The position numbers were made by a program, and so were the translations under genes. The notes under the pieces were generated by a model. It searched no databases. It worked only from the letters and a program-made list of their open reading frames with translations, and was not told the origin of the DNA. DNA of 64,000 bases from Desulfobacterales bacterium (GTDB taxonomy: Bacteria > Desulfobacterota > Desulfobacteria > Desulfobacterales > JAQWFD01): assembly GCA_028704555.1 (NCBI GenBank), contig JAQWFD010000006.1:1-64000 (forward strand), written 5' to 3'. Below, piece by piece: positions 12,076-22,391 of this stretch; within the stretch, counting starts at the first letter, position 1, and every line of letters begins with the position of its first letter.

Positions 12076-15000
12076 GTGAAACCAGGCGGTGTTGAGTTGG
12101 AGACGTTTCGGGCGGGTCTGGATGTGGGTTCCACAACTGCAAAGTTGATGGTTCTGGATGAAGACGGTCAAAATCGGTTTTCATTGTATTGCCGGCACGG
12201 TGCGGCCATCGGAAATACGCTGGCTGACATGTTTGAGTCAGCCGTGGCGACGCTGGGAGATTGTCGGGTGTGCCTGTCTGTCACGGGCTCGGCCGGCATG
12301 GGCATTGCCGAAAGGGCCTGCGTGCCGTTTGTTCAGGAAGTCATTGCCGCAGGGGAAGTGGTGCAGCGCCATTTTCCCGATGTGCGGACCCTGATTGATA
12401 TCGGCGGTGAAGACAGCAAGATGATGTTCTTCGTACCGGACCGGCCTCCCGATATCCGGATGAATGGAAGCTGTGCGGGCGGAACCGGGGCGTTTATCGA
12501 TCAAATGGCGACGTTGCTGGATCTGTCATTATCCGAGTTAAATGTCCTTGCCGAACGTCATGCTTATATCCATCCGATTGCATCTCGATGCGGGGTATTT
12601 GCCAAGACCGATGTGCAGAATCTGGTCAGCCGTAAGATCGATACCGCTGATATCTGTGCCTCGATTCTTCATGCCGTTGCCGTGCAGAATCTCAATTCGC
12701 TGACCCGAGGGATCGAGATCCGATCGAAAGTTCTGTTCTGTGGGGGGCCACTTACCTTTCTATCTGCTCTGAGAACGCGATTCCAAACCTGTCTTAAGCT
12801 CTGTGCACAAGACATCGTGCTTCCGGAAGGCAGTCAATTTTTTCCTGCACGGGGTGCAGCGCTTCAAACATGCGTCGATGCTGAAGCACAGCTGCTCAGC
12901 GAGTGGCGACGGCGGGTGCGGGCGCCAGCCTCGGCGCAGCCGGCCGGAGGGCATCGGTTGCCGCCGCTGTTTGCCGACCCGGCAGCGTATCAGCACTGGG
13001 AGACAGGGCGGGCCGTTATGCGGCTGACCGATGTGTCGCCTGCCGAAGCCGAGACGCCGTTTTTCCTGGGCATCGATTCCGGATCGACGACGACCAAGGT
13101 CATGGTTATCGACTGCCGGAGACGAATTGTTTTCAGCGATTACCGACCGAACCGCGGCAATCCGATCGGTGCCTGTCTGGATGCAGTTCGCAGTTTTCGG
13201 GATTGTATGAGCGGGGTCCCCGACCGGCGGATGCTGCTTGCGGCCGCTGCGGTAACCGGTTACGGGGAGGACCTGATCCGGGCAGCCCTGGATCTGGATC
13301 ACGGGATTGTGGAAACCCTGGCTCACTGGCGGGCGGCGTCTGAATGTGATCCGAAGGTATCATTCATTCTGGATATCGGCGGGCAGGACATGAAGGCGAT
13401 TTTTGTCGGCAAGCACGGCATCGATCGGATTGAAATCAACGAGGCCTGCTCATCGGGTTGCGGCTCGTTTATCGAAGGGTTTGCCCAGTCGCTGGGCCTT
13501 ACTGCCGGCGATTTTTCTCAAAGGGCCTGTTGCGCAACCGCGCCCTGTGATCTGGGAACCCGCTGTACCGTATTTATGAATTCGCGTATCAAACAGGCAC
13601 AACGTGAAAATGCCACCATCGAGGATATTGCCGCCGGACTGGCGTACGCGGTAATCAAAAACAGCCTCTACAAAGTACTGAAACTGCGCGATCCGTCTGA
13701 ACTGGGAGATCGCATTGTGGTTCAGGGAGGTACGTTTCGCAATCGTGCCGTCCTGAGAGCCCTGGAAGTGATGGCAGATCGAACGGTTACATCCGCAGAT
13801 CGGCCCGAGATGATGGGTGCCTTTGGGGCCGCCCTGATTGCCGAAGAAGCGTTTCAGGCAGATCCTGCTTTGTGTCGCCCGATCGATCCAGCGATTCTTG
13901 ACACCTGCAGCCGGTATACCACCCGGGCAATTCAGTGCCGGGGATGCACCAATCAATGTGTGGTCACGAGATTTGACTTTGACCGGGGCCGAATCTTTCA
14001 TACCGGCAACAAGTGTGAGCGGATTTTCAGTAATCGGGGACGCAACCTGCCCCGGGGCAGGAACCTGTTTGTCGCCAGAAACAGATATCTGTTCGAACGT
14101 TCCATGGCTTCCGAGGCGCCCCCCGACGGCAGATGTATCGGCATTCCCCGCATTCTGGGAATGTATGAGGATTTTCCATTCTGGTGCAGCCTGCTGACCG
14201 GTTGCGGGTTCAAGGTGGTATTGTCGGGCGAATCGACCCACTTGATTTATGAAAAGGGCCTTGGAACCGTCATGTCTGATAACATCTGCTTTCCGGCCAA
14301 ACTGGCCCACGGTCACGTTGTCGATCTGGTGGAACGGGGGGTGGATCGTATTTTTTACCCGATGACCATCCATGAGCCAAAAGATTCGGCCGGGGCCGTC
14401 AATAGTTTCAACTGTCCGATTGTCACCGGATATTCGGATGTGCTGAAAGGCATTGTCGAAGAAAAAGGGCGGGAGACAATTCCCTTTGACACGCCGGCCG
14501 TATCGTTCAGGGACGAAGGCCTTTTGGAGAAAGCCTGCTGGCAGTACCTGAAATCACTGAAGGTTTCCCGATATCGATTCGAAAAAGCCTTTCGAAAGGC
14601 CTTGGCGGCACAGTGCGAATTCCGGGACACACTCTGTCGGCAGGGGCAGGAACTTCTGGATCAGGCCCGTGCGCAGGGGCGGATGGTGATCGTGCTGGCC
14701 GGCCGTCCTTACCATGCGGATCCGCTTATTGAACATCAGACATCGGACCTCCTGGCCGATCTGGGGGTTGATGTGCTTCCGGTCGATCCGGCTGCGCGGA
14801 TGTCCCGGGGAAGCCTCCGGGACCTGGTCGCAGTTCCTCAGTGGGCCTGGCCGAATCGGTTGCTCAAGGCGGCGCAGTGGGTAGCCGGGCAGGGGAATAC
14901 CGATATCCAATATGTAATGCTCAATTCATTTGGCTGTGGGCCGGACGCCTTTATCATGGACGAGATCCGGGATGTGCTCTCGGCGGCCGGAAAAACGTTT

Positions 15001-16410
15001 ACCCTGATCAAAATCGACGAAATTTTCAGTACCGGATCGGTTCGATTGCGGCTTCGATCGTTGGTCGAAACGCGCAACAGCCGGTCGGTTTCCAAACCGC
15101 TTCCGGATCGATATTGTCGGGTGACCACTGCGTCCTGTAGGCCGAATGACCGCCGAAAACCGATCATTGTGCCATATTTTTCCGATTTTTATTCACCGTT
15201 TTTCCCGCCGATTTTTCGTTTACTCGGCTATGATCTGCAAAACCTGCCGCCGGCGGATGAGCTGTCCGTGCAATACGGGCTTGCCTATGCCAATAACGAG
15301 GTCTGCTACCCGGCTATTGTGGTGGTCGGGGATATCATCAAGGCGTTTAAAACGGGGCAATACGATCCGGAGCAGACCGTGGTCGGGATGACGCAGACCG
15401 GGGGGCAATGTCGCGCGTCGAATTATCTGGCCCTGATCAAAAAGGCTCTGGCCGCCGCCGGCTATCCGTCGGTGCCTGTCATGAGCGTGTCATACGCAGA
15501 TGAAATGGTTAATAACCCACCGGGTTTTGAATTTGATTTTCGCCGAATCATCCGGCCCGCCTTCACCAGCCTGCTGTATGCCGATGCCATCGCGCGCATG
15601 TACTATCGGTCCGTTGTGCGGGAGCGCCTGAAAGGGCAGGCCGGGAAAGTTCGAGATCACTATCTGAAGGTTGCCCCGGTACTCGTTGAAAACAAGGATA
15701 TTGACGGGCTCCTGAAGCTTCTGAAAAACGCTGTCCGGGATTTTAACGATGTGGTTGCCGGACCGATCCATTGCCCGCGGATCGGGATCGTGGGCGAAAT
15801 TTTTCTTAAATACAATCGTTTCAGCCAGATGCACGTGATCGACTGGCTTGTCTCCCAGGGCGTGGAAGTCGTCGTCCCTTGTCTGCTTGATTTTGTCATG
15901 CAGTTTTTCGTCAACGAGAAGGTGAACCGGGAGAGCTTCATCCAGCGCGGCGGGGTTTGCGTTCTGAAACAGACGTTCCTGGAACGACAGTGCCATAAAT
16001 GGATTCGTCGTTTTGAGCAGGTGCTGTCCGGGTTTTGTTGCTATGAACCCCCGATCGGGATCTGGCAGAAGGCCCGATCCGCATCTCGGGTCGTCAGCCT
16101 TACGAGTCAGTTCGGTGAAGGATGGCTTATTCCGGCGGAGATCGCCGGGTTTGCAGGGGAGGGCATCTGGGATGTGGTATGCCTGCAGCCGTTCGGATGT
16201 ATTGCCAACCATGTGATTGCCAAAGGCATCGAACGACGGCTCAAGCAGCTGTATCCGAAAGTCAATCTTCTTTTTCTCGATTTTGAAGCCGGCACGAGCG
16301 AGGTCAACGTATACAACCGTCTGCATTTCATGATTCGAAATGCGTTTCATAATCATCAGATTAATCTGGATCGAATGCGCCGATATAACTGGAAAAAGCA
16401 GGTGGTATGA
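12076..16410 (+). CDS. Giant 2-hydroxyacyl-CoA dehydratase activase-related protein
   Basis: 1444 residues with two BadF/BadG/BcrA/BcrD-type ATPase domains in tandem and a long C-terminal DUF2229/dehydratase-like region. Domain 1 has GLDVGSTTAK (about residue 15) and GGTGAFIDQM; domain 2 has GIDSGSTTTKVM (about 335) and SGCGSFIEGF. A cysteine-rich stretch CRGCTNQC lies near residue 622. The activase domains of this superfamily carry a [4Fe-4S] cluster and inject an electron, with ATP hydrolysis, into a radical dehydratase or reductase. Fusion proteins of this size are common in sulfate reducers, but their substrate is not known. The start is GTG at 12076; TTG 12097 is possible. Confidence 0.88.
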   Translation: MKPGGVELETFRAGLDVGSTTAKLMVLDEDGQNRFSLYCRHGAAIGNTLADMFESAVATLGDCRVCLSVTGSAGMGIAERACVPFVQEVIAAGEVVQRHFPDVRTLIDIGGEDSKMMFFVPDRPPDIRMNGSCAGGTGAFIDQMATLLDLSLSELNVLAERHAYIHPIASRCGVFAKTDVQNLVSRKIDTADICASILHAVAVQNLNSLTRGIEIRSKVLFCGGPLTFLSALRTRFQTCLKLCAQDIVLPEGSQFFPARGAALQTCVDAEAQLLSEWRRRVRAPASAQPAGGHRLPPLFADPAAYQHWETGRAVMRLTDVSPAEAETPFFLGIDSGSTTTKVMVIDCRRRIVFSDYRPNRGNPIGACLDAVRSFRDCMSGVPDRRMLLAAAAVTGYGEDLIRAALDLDHGIVETLAHWRAASECDPKVSFILDIGGQDMKAIFVGKHGIDRIEINEACSSGCGSFIEGFAQSLGLTAGDFSQRACCATAPCDLGTRCTVFMNSRIKQAQRENATIEDIAAGLAYAVIKNSLYKVLKLRDPSELGDRIVVQGGTFRNRAVLRALEVMADRTVTSADRPEMMGAFGAALIAEEAFQADPALCRPIDPAILDTCSRYTTRAIQCRGCTNQCVVTRFDFDRGRIFHTGNKCERIFSNRGRNLPRGRNLFVARNRYLFERSMASEAPPDGRCIGIPRILGMYEDFPFWCSLLTGCGFKVVLSGESTHLIYEKGLGTVMSDNICFPAKLAHGHVVDLVERGVDRIFYPMTIHEPKDSAGAVNSFNCPIVTGYSDVLKGIVEEKGRETIPFDTPAVSFRDEGLLEKACWQYLKSLKVSRYRFEKAFRKALAAQCEFRDTLCRQGQELLDQARAQGRMVIVLAGRPYHADPLIEHQTSDLLADLGVDVLPVDPAARMSRGSLRDLVAVPQWAWPNRLLKAAQWVAGQGNTDIQYVMLNSFGCGPDAFIMDEIRDVLSAAGKTFTLIKIDEIFSTGSVRLRLRSLVETRNSRSVSKPLPDRYCRVTTASCRPNDRRKPIIVPYFSDFYSPFFPPIFRLLGYDLQNLPPADELSVQYGLAYANNEVCYPAIVVVGDIIKAFKTGQYDPEQTVVGMTQTGGQCRASNYLALIKKALAAAGYPSVPVMSVSYADEMVNNPPGFEFDFRRIIRPAFTSLLYADAIARMYYRSVVRERLKGQAGKVRDHYLKVAPVLVENKDIDGLLKLLKNAVRDFNDVVAGPIHCPRIGIVGEIFLKYNRFSQMHVIDWLVSQGVEVVVPCLLDFVMQFFVNEKVNRESFIQRGGVCVLKQTFLERQCHKWIRRFEQVLSGFCCYEPPIGIWQKARSASRVVSLTSQFGEGWLIPAEIAGFAGEGIWDVVCLQPFGCIANHVIAKGIERRLKQLYPKVNLLFLDFEAGTSEVNVYNRLHFMIRNAFHNHQINLDRMRRYNWKKQVV

Positions 16411-16556
16411 ACCGGTTCGGCAGCTGGCCGAAATCACCGAAACCTCACGGTATGCGTTCATTCTCCTTGACACATATGAATAATTCAGCTCATTTTTGAA
16501 ATATCAGGGTATACGTCTATCATTTTAACCAGGTATAACGCTAAAAGAGGGAGGTC

Positions 16557-17681
16557 ATGTCTGAGAATAATTTTCGTGCAAAGATTGAAAAACTGTTGGA
16601 AACGGCTGATGTCAGAATCAATGGGGATCGTGACTGGGATATTCAGATACATAACGATGATCTGTTTGCCAGAGTTTTTTCCGGAGGATCGCTTGCTTTC
16701 GGGCAGGCATATATGGACGGCTGGTGGGACTGCCAGAGGATAGATAAATTTTTCTGTCAGATTTTACGCGCCAGACTGGATGAACGGGTCCGGTCCAGGA
16801 CATGGTATCTGGCTGCCCTGAAGGCCAGATTGTGCAACCTTCAGAAGCCCTCCCGTGCCTTTCAAATTGGTCAACATCATTATGATATCGGCAATAAGCT
16901 GTATCAGTGTATGCTTGATAAACGCATGATTTATTCCTGTGGTTACTGGAAAAACGCGGATAATTTAGACGCTGCGCAGGAGGCCAAGCTGGACCTGATA
17001 TGCCGGAAATTGAATCTGCAGCCGGGAATGCGGCTTCTGGATATCGGATGCGGGTGGGGCGGAACCGCCAGATTTGTCGCCGAACGATATCAGGCTGAAG
17101 TGGTCGGGATTACCGTTTCCGAACAGCAGGCCGCATTTGGAAGGGAACAGTGCCGGGGGCTTCCGGTCGATATCCGCTTACAGGATTATCGTCAGATAGA
17201 TGAAACATTCGATCGCATTGTATCTATTGGCATGATCGAGCATGTCGGGTATAAAAATTATGCGACCTTCATGCGAACAGTCCGGAGATGCCTGAAGGCC
17301 GACGGACTCTTTTTGTTACACTCCATCGGTGGAAACCGGTCCGTAACCCGATCCGATCCATGGATAGAACGCTACATCTTTCCAAATTCCATGCTGCCGT
17401 CTGCAGAACAGTTGATGTCGGCTGTCGAGGGCATTTTTGTTCTCGAAGACTGGCATAGTTTCGGCGTCGATTATGATACGACTCTGATGCAGTGGTTTCG
17501 AAATTTTCGTGAAAACTGGGATACACTCAAAACAGACTATGACAATCGATTTTACCGAATGTGGCAATATTATCTGTTGTCATGTGCCGGAGCTTTTCGT
17601 GCCAGGGGCATTCAGCTATGGCAGCTGGTGTTTTCTTCCGAAGGGCTCCTGGGCGGATATCGGACCCCGCGCTATAATTAA
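16557..17681 (+). CDS. cfa: Cyclopropane-fatty-acyl-phospholipid synthase
   Basis: 374 residues, the usual length. The SAM-binding motif LDIGCGWGG lies near residue 161, and the family signatures HYDIGNKLYQCMLDKRMIYSCGYW (about 105-130) and GMIEHVGYKNY (about 224) are all present. The enzyme methylates cis double bonds of membrane phospholipids. The start ATG has GAGGTC just upstream. A family A palindromic element begins 2 bases after the stop codon. Confidence 0.95.
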   Translation: MSENNFRAKIEKLLETADVRINGDRDWDIQIHNDDLFARVFSGGSLAFGQAYMDGWWDCQRIDKFFCQILRARLDERVRSRTWYLAALKARLCNLQKPSRAFQIGQHHYDIGNKLYQCMLDKRMIYSCGYWKNADNLDAAQEAKLDLICRKLNLQPGMRLLDIGCGWGGTARFVAERYQAEVVGITVSEQQAAFGREQCRGLPVDIRLQDYRQIDETFDRIVSIGMIEHVGYKNYATFMRTVRRCLKADGLFLLHSIGGNRSVTRSDPWIERYIFPNSMLPSAEQLMSAVEGIFVLEDWHSFGVDYDTTLMQWFRNFRENWDTLKTDYDNRFYRMWQYYLLSCAGAFRARGIQLWQLVFSSEGLLGGYRTPRYN

Positions 17682-17682
17682 C

Positions 17683-17824
17683 GGGCTCGATTATAATTTC
17701 GGCCATCGTTCCGAAGCGTGGCCGTGGAATCCGGCCCGTTCCCTGGGTACGATATGGCACGATCCGGGGAAAAGATGCCGGGACCTGAGCCTGCGACACC
17801 ATGGCCGAAATTATGATCAAGCCC
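17683..17824. repeat. Palindromic element family A, full-length copy
   Basis: 142 bases from GGGCTCGATTATAATTTCGG to the inverted end GGCCGAAATTATGATCAAGC. Both terminal inverted repeats are present. The centre differs from other copies. It lies directly behind cfa and could act as its terminator. Confidence 0.85.
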
Positions 17825-17882
17825 CTTGCGGAATTCAGAAATTTTGCACAATTCATGTTTCTCAAACCCTGACGAGACAGCC

Positions 17883-19331
17883 ATGACACTCCGAAAACTG
17901 GCTTTTGCCCGCAAACAGTATGAGGCGCTTCGGCCGCATCAGATTTTTTTGAGGCAGCGGCAGGCATTTCTGGCCGATCCCATGCCCGATGCCGCCTCCC
18001 GCATCCGACGGTTAAATGCCCTTCGAAAGGCCATCGTTGCCTACCGGGATGATCTGGTTCAGGCAATGAGCCGGGATTTCGGGCACCGGGCAGACTACGA
18101 CTCTCTGCTGGGGGATATTCTGCCGGCGGTCAACAGTCTTCGTTACTGCGCCCGGCATGTCCGGCGATGGATGCGGCCGGAGCGGCGCAGGGCAGGAATG
18201 CTGCTGTTGCCGGCCCGGGTTCGGGTGGTGTATCAGCCCCTGGGGGTGGTGGGTATTATTGTGCCGTGGAATTTTCCGTTGATGCTCTCGGCAGGGCCGC
18301 TGGCCTTTGCATTGGCCGCCGGCAACCGGGCCATGATCAAGATGAGTGAGTTTACCCCTGCCACCAATAAGGTTCTGGGCTGCCTGATGAGAAAGATTTT
18401 CCGGGAAGACGAGGTGGCGCTGATCGACGGCAGTATTGAAGTGGCGCAGGCGTTCAGCCGGCAGCCCTTTGATCATTTGCTGTTTACCGGCTCAACAGCG
18501 GTCGGACGCCACGTCATGCACGCGGCTGCCGACAACCTGACGCCGGTGACCCTGGAGCTGGGCGGTAAATCCCCGGTGATCATCGATGCGGATATCCCCA
18601 TGGATATTGCCGTGGCGCGGTTGATTTTAGGCAAGTGCATGAATGCCGGGCAGATCTGCATCGCTCCGGACTATGTGCTGCTGCCGAAACAGCGGGTGGA
18701 CGAATTTGTTGCCGCCTACACGCGCGCCTTTGCCGACAGGTACGGAAACGTCTCCGACAATCCCGACTACACCAGCATCATCAATGAGGCTCACTTCCGG
18801 CGGATTCAGGACTGTCTCAAGGATGCCCGTGACAAGGGCGCGGTGGTGATCGACACCGATCCCGGGGGCAGTGTGCCTGATCCGGACCAGCGCAAACTGG
18901 CCACCCAGCTGGTGCTGAAGGTGACCGATGACATGATGCTGATGCAGCAGGAAATCTTCGGCCCTGTCCTGCCGCTGGTGACCTGCGGGAACATGGATCA
19001 GGCCATCGAATACATTCAACAGCGCCCGAGGCCGCTGGCCCTGTATCTGATGAGTTTTGACCGGTCGCTTCAGAGGCGGGTGCTGGCCGAAACCCATTCC
19101 GGCGGGGTCTGCATCAACGATACGCTCATGCATGTTTCCGCTGATGATGCCCCTTTCGGCGGGATCGGCCCGTCGGGTATGGGGCAGTATCATGGCCGGG
19201 AAGGGTTCCTTGCTTTTTCAAAGGCGAAAACTGTTCTCAAGCGGGGTTGTTTTTTCAATACCGGCCGGATGGCTCACCCGCCCTACGGCACCTTGCTTCA
19301 GCGCCTGCTGCTGAAACTGTTTTTGCGGTGA
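17883..19331 (+). CDS. Aldehyde dehydrogenase, coniferyl-aldehyde type
   Basis: 482 residues from the ATG at 17883. NAD(P)-dependent oxidation of an aldehyde to the acid. Landmarks: GVVGIIVPWNFPL (about 122), LFTGSTAVGRHVM (about 202), catalytic Glu in VTLELGGKSPV (about 225) and catalytic Cys in NAGQICIAPDYVL (about 259). The sequence resembles the coniferyl/long-chain aldehyde dehydrogenase branch, with a C-terminal extension that may contact the membrane. A longer frame opens at 17826, but it would start inside element-flanking sequence, so the MTLRKL start is preferred. Substrate is inferred only from family. Confidence 0.92.
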   Translation: MTLRKLAFARKQYEALRPHQIFLRQRQAFLADPMPDAASRIRRLNALRKAIVAYRDDLVQAMSRDFGHRADYDSLLGDILPAVNSLRYCARHVRRWMRPERRRAGMLLLPARVRVVYQPLGVVGIIVPWNFPLMLSAGPLAFALAAGNRAMIKMSEFTPATNKVLGCLMRKIFREDEVALIDGSIEVAQAFSRQPFDHLLFTGSTAVGRHVMHAAADNLTPVTLELGGKSPVIIDADIPMDIAVARLILGKCMNAGQICIAPDYVLLPKQRVDEFVAAYTRAFADRYGNVSDNPDYTSIINEAHFRRIQDCLKDARDKGAVVIDTDPGGSVPDPDQRKLATQLVLKVTDDMMLMQQEIFGPVLPLVTCGNMDQAIEYIQQRPRPLALYLMSFDRSLQRRVLAETHSGGVCINDTLMHVSADDAPFGGIGPSGMGQYHGREGFLAFSKAKTVLKRGCFFNTGRMAHPPYGTLLQRLLLKLFLR

Positions 19332-19369
19332 CCGGACCGGGTGCCGCTTCTCAATTGAACGTTTCGGGA

Positions 19370-20440
19370 TCAGCTCCCTGCCGTGCGGTCAAGTTCAGCC
19401 AGTACCTGGTCGGTCACTTCGGTGGTGGTCGCCCTGCCTCCCAGGTCCGGTGTAAAGACCCCCCGTGCCGTCACGGCTTCGATGGCCTTCATCAGGTCAG
19501 TTGCCGCTGCCGCCTCTCCCAGAAATTCGAGCATCATCTGCACCGACCACAGCGTGGCAATCGGGTTGGCAATGCCCTTGCCGGCGATGTCCGGGGCCGA
19601 GCCGTGTACCGGTTCGAACATGGACGGGAATTCGCGTTCCGGATTGATATTGGCTGAGGGAGCGATGCCGATGCCGCCCGCCAGGGCTGGTCCCAGGTCA
19701 GAGAGAATATCACCGAAAAGATTGCTTCCCACCACCACATCAAACCAGTCCGGGTGAAGTACGAAATTGGCCGTAAGAATGTCGATGTGAAACCGGTCGC
19801 ACCGGATATCGGAAAATTCACTTCCGACGGCGGCAAAACGTTCATCCCAGAACGGCATGGTGTATCTGATTCCGTTGGATTTGGTGGCCGATGTCAGATG
19901 CCTTCGCGGCCGTTTTCGGGCAAGCTCAAAGGCATAGCGCAGTATCCGGTCCACGCCTTTTCGGGTGAACAGGGTCTGTTGCACGACTATCTCCTTGTCG
20001 GTGCCGGGAAAGAGACTTCCGCCGATATCCGAGTATTCGCCTTCGGTATTTTCCCGAATGACCACAAAGTCGATGTCTTTGCTGCCGCGTCCGGCCAGGG
20101 GGCTTTTGACTCCCGGCAGGAGTCGGACCGGCCTCAGGTTGACGTATTGATCAAATACGCGCCGGATGGGCAGCAGCAGTCCCCACAAAGAAATATGATC
20201 CGAAACTCTGGGGTCTCCCACGGCGCCCAGAAGAATGGTGTCAAAGCGCTTGAGTGTGTCCAGCCCATCCGGGGGCATCATTGCTCCATGGTCCAGGTAG
20301 TAGCGACACGAGAAGGGAAATTCGGTGAACGCCACCTTGAAACCGTGCCCGTCAGCCAGCGCGTTTAATACCCGCACACCCTCCGGAACCACCTCGCAGC
20401 CGATGCCGTCGCCCGGGATGAGGGCTATATGATAGGTCAT
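19370..20440 (-). CDS. Tartrate / D-malate dehydrogenase (isopropylmalate dehydrogenase family)
   Basis: 356 residues from ATG 20440, which has a ribosome site (AAGGA). NAD-dependent oxidation and decarboxylation of a 2-hydroxy diacid. Family landmarks: IPGDGIG (residue 8), WGLLLPIR and NLRPVRLLPG (about 105-125), RENTEGEYS (about 145) and the metal/NAD site NLFGDILSDLGP (about 245). The order of these blocks fits the tartrate dehydrogenase/DmlA branch rather than LeuB. The frame extends upstream to 20611, but that part has no family similarity. It converges on the aldehyde dehydrogenase gene. Confidence 0.87.
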   Translation of the reverse strand: MTYHIALIPGDGIGCEVVPEGVRVLNALADGHGFKVAFTEFPFSCRYYLDHGAMMPPDGLDTLKRFDTILLGAVGDPRVSDHISLWGLLLPIRRVFDQYVNLRPVRLLPGVKSPLAGRGSKDIDFVVIRENTEGEYSDIGGSLFPGTDKEIVVQQTLFTRKGVDRILRYAFELARKRPRRHLTSATKSNGIRYTMPFWDERFAAVGSEFSDIRCDRFHIDILTANFVLHPDWFDVVVGSNLFGDILSDLGPALAGGIGIAPSANINPEREFPSMFEPVHGSAPDIAGKGIANPIATLWSVQMMLEFLGEAAAATDLMKAIEAVTARGVFTPDLGGRATTTEVTDQVLAELDRTAGS

Positions 20441-21080
20441 GATATTTTTTTCCTTTACAGTTGTTAGAATAAAAGAGGAGTTGCTATGATCCCTCAACAG
20501 CGTGACGTATTGGAGATAGTACAATTCCCATGAAAATGCAAACAGCATGCTTGTTGCGCAAGCGCTTTCCCCTTTGCCGGTTGGGACACTTCGGGCGCGG
20601 GAATCCTCCATGGCCTTGAGCCGCCGCCGAGGGCAGAATTTTCTGGTAAACGTTTAAGCGAGTTAAGCCTGGAATGCCCGTCAAGTCGATTTTGAAGGAA
20701 TGATGATGGCAAATCAACGATTATTGAAAATAAGCTGTCTAAATGAAATGTATATGATACTGGAAATGTCATAACGTATGTGGTATTTTACCCAAATGAG
20801 TTGTCGGCAGGCCCGGACAGGTCGTGGGGACAGCGCATTTTGGGTTTATCAATGTGTCGTTCAGATGACAGAACTTTTGACCGCTGACCATGGTCGGGGC
20901 GTATGGCGATGTCCTGCTAAATTCGGGAATTCTGATTCCACGGTTTTTTGAACACCGCCATGTCATCAACTCGGGCTCAGGTGCCTTGAAATTCAATTGC
21001 AGGACCCCTGCCGATAAATCATATGGATAAACCATACATGAAATCAGTTTTAATACGGAAAGGCCAACAGGATAGGTGAC
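20441..21080. other. Intergenic region without a recognised gene
   Basis: 640 bases between divergent genes (tartrate dehydrogenase and the CytX-like permease). It must hold both promoters. I see no coding frame with family similarity, no riboswitch core (in particular no TPP-type CTGAGA signature, which was looked for because of the permease type) and no element A copy. Confidence 0.5.
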
Positions 21081-22391
21081 ATGAATATCAGACCGGTAAC
21101 GGCAGCGGAAAGGCATTGGGGCGGACTGGATTATTTTCTTTTGTGGGCCGGGGTCGGTATTTCACTGGCGGAAATCTGGGCCGGGGGATTTCTTTCCACG
21201 ATGGGCTTGTGGCTCGGGTTATCGGCGATTATCATCGGTCATATCATCGGAAACACCCTGATGGGGCTGGGAGGAATTATCGGATCGGATCATGGCATCA
21301 TGTCCATGGTATCGCTCAGACCGTCATTCGGAATCCGTGGCTCCCGAATTGCCGCGGTGCTCAATATCATCCAGCTGGTCGGATGGGCATCGATCATGCT
21401 GATTATCGGCGGCAGGGCCGGCGCAGCGCTTGGACAGGGCATCGGAGGCGTTTTTGCCACCAGCCGGTTCTGGATCATCCTTCTTGGCGTCGGCACGCTG
21501 CTGTGGGCACTGTATACCGGTAAAACAATCTGGAAGACCATGCAGTCGATTTCCATGGTGGCCATGGTTCTGATCATGGGGGCGATGAGCTGGGTGTCCT
21601 TTACCGGTCTTGAATTAAATTTGATAAAAAGCGCTGCCGATCCGATGCCGTTCATGACGGGTCTGGACCTGGTGATTGCCATGCCCATATCCTGGATGCC
21701 GCTGGTGGCCGATTATTCCAGGATGTCAAAAAGCACCTCGTCCGCGTTCTGGAATACCTGGTGGGGATATTTTATCATCTCCTCCTGGATGTATATCCTG
21801 GGACTGGTCGCCACACTGATGACGGGATCGACCGATCCGGGGTTTTTGATTCTTCAGACCATGGGAACCATCGGCCTTGCCGTGCCGGCGCTGGTTTTGA
21901 TTGTTCTGTCAACTGTCACGTCCGATTTTCCCGATATTTATTCGACCACCTGTTCGGTGATGAATATTTCACCAAAAGTCAAACCCAATACGGTCATGTG
22001 GGGTTCCGGCATTGTTACCATTGTCGTTGCTCTGTTGACGCCGGTTGAGCAGTTTGAAAATTTTCTGCTGCTGATCGGCGCCATGTTCGTGCCGCTTTTC
22101 GGAGTGGTTCTGACTGACTATTTCATTATCCGTAAACGCAGGATCGATGTCGGCCAGCTCTATAAGCGCTGCGGTGAATACTGGTACGTCAAAGGATACA
22201 ATGTGTCGGCCATCATATCCTGGGCAATCGGGTTCGCCGTATTCGAGACGGTAGCGCACATGCAATACACGGTCGGGGGCACGCTTCCCTCGATTATTGT
22301 TTCCGGATTATTATACCAGGTGCTGACATCTGTCAGTGAAAGGAGAGGTGAAAAAATAGCTTATGGCAGTGCTTCAGATCGGCAAGATTAA
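21081..22391 (+). CDS. NCS1-family permease, CytX-like
   Basis: 436 residues with about twelve hydrophobic segments. N-terminal motifs LDYFLLWAGVGISLAEIWAGG and SLRPSFGIRGSR match the cytosine/purine/hydroxymethylpyrimidine permease family, closest in pattern to CytX transporters, which import the thiamine pyrimidine. The last 29 bases overlap the AIR-synthase-like gene, so the two are translationally coupled. Thiamine-related transport is plausible, but no thiamine riboswitch is visible, so another nitrogenous base is equally possible. Confidence 0.85.
   Translation: MNIRPVTAAERHWGGLDYFLLWAGVGISLAEIWAGGFLSTMGLWLGLSAIIIGHIIGNTLMGLGGIIGSDHGIMSMVSLRPSFGIRGSRIAAVLNIIQLVGWASIMLIIGGRAGAALGQGIGGVFATSRFWIILLGVGTLLWALYTGKTIWKTMQSISMVAMVLIMGAMSWVSFTGLELNLIKSAADPMPFMTGLDLVIAMPISWMPLVADYSRMSKSTSSAFWNTWWGYFIISSWMYILGLVATLMTGSTDPGFLILQTMGTIGLAVPALVLIVLSTVTSDFPDIYSTTCSVMNISPKVKPNTVMWGSGIVTIVVALLTPVEQFENFLLLIGAMFVPLFGVVLTDYFIIRKRRIDVGQLYKRCGEYWYVKGYNVSAIISWAIGFAVFETVAHMQYTVGGTLPSIIVSGLLYQVLTSVSERRGEKIAYGSASDRQD

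Noticed and set aside
19250..20610. Long open frames on the opposite strand of several GC-rich genes (for example over the tartrate dehydrogenase and activase genes)
   Set aside because: They mirror codon bias of the real genes, lack start signals and resemble no family.
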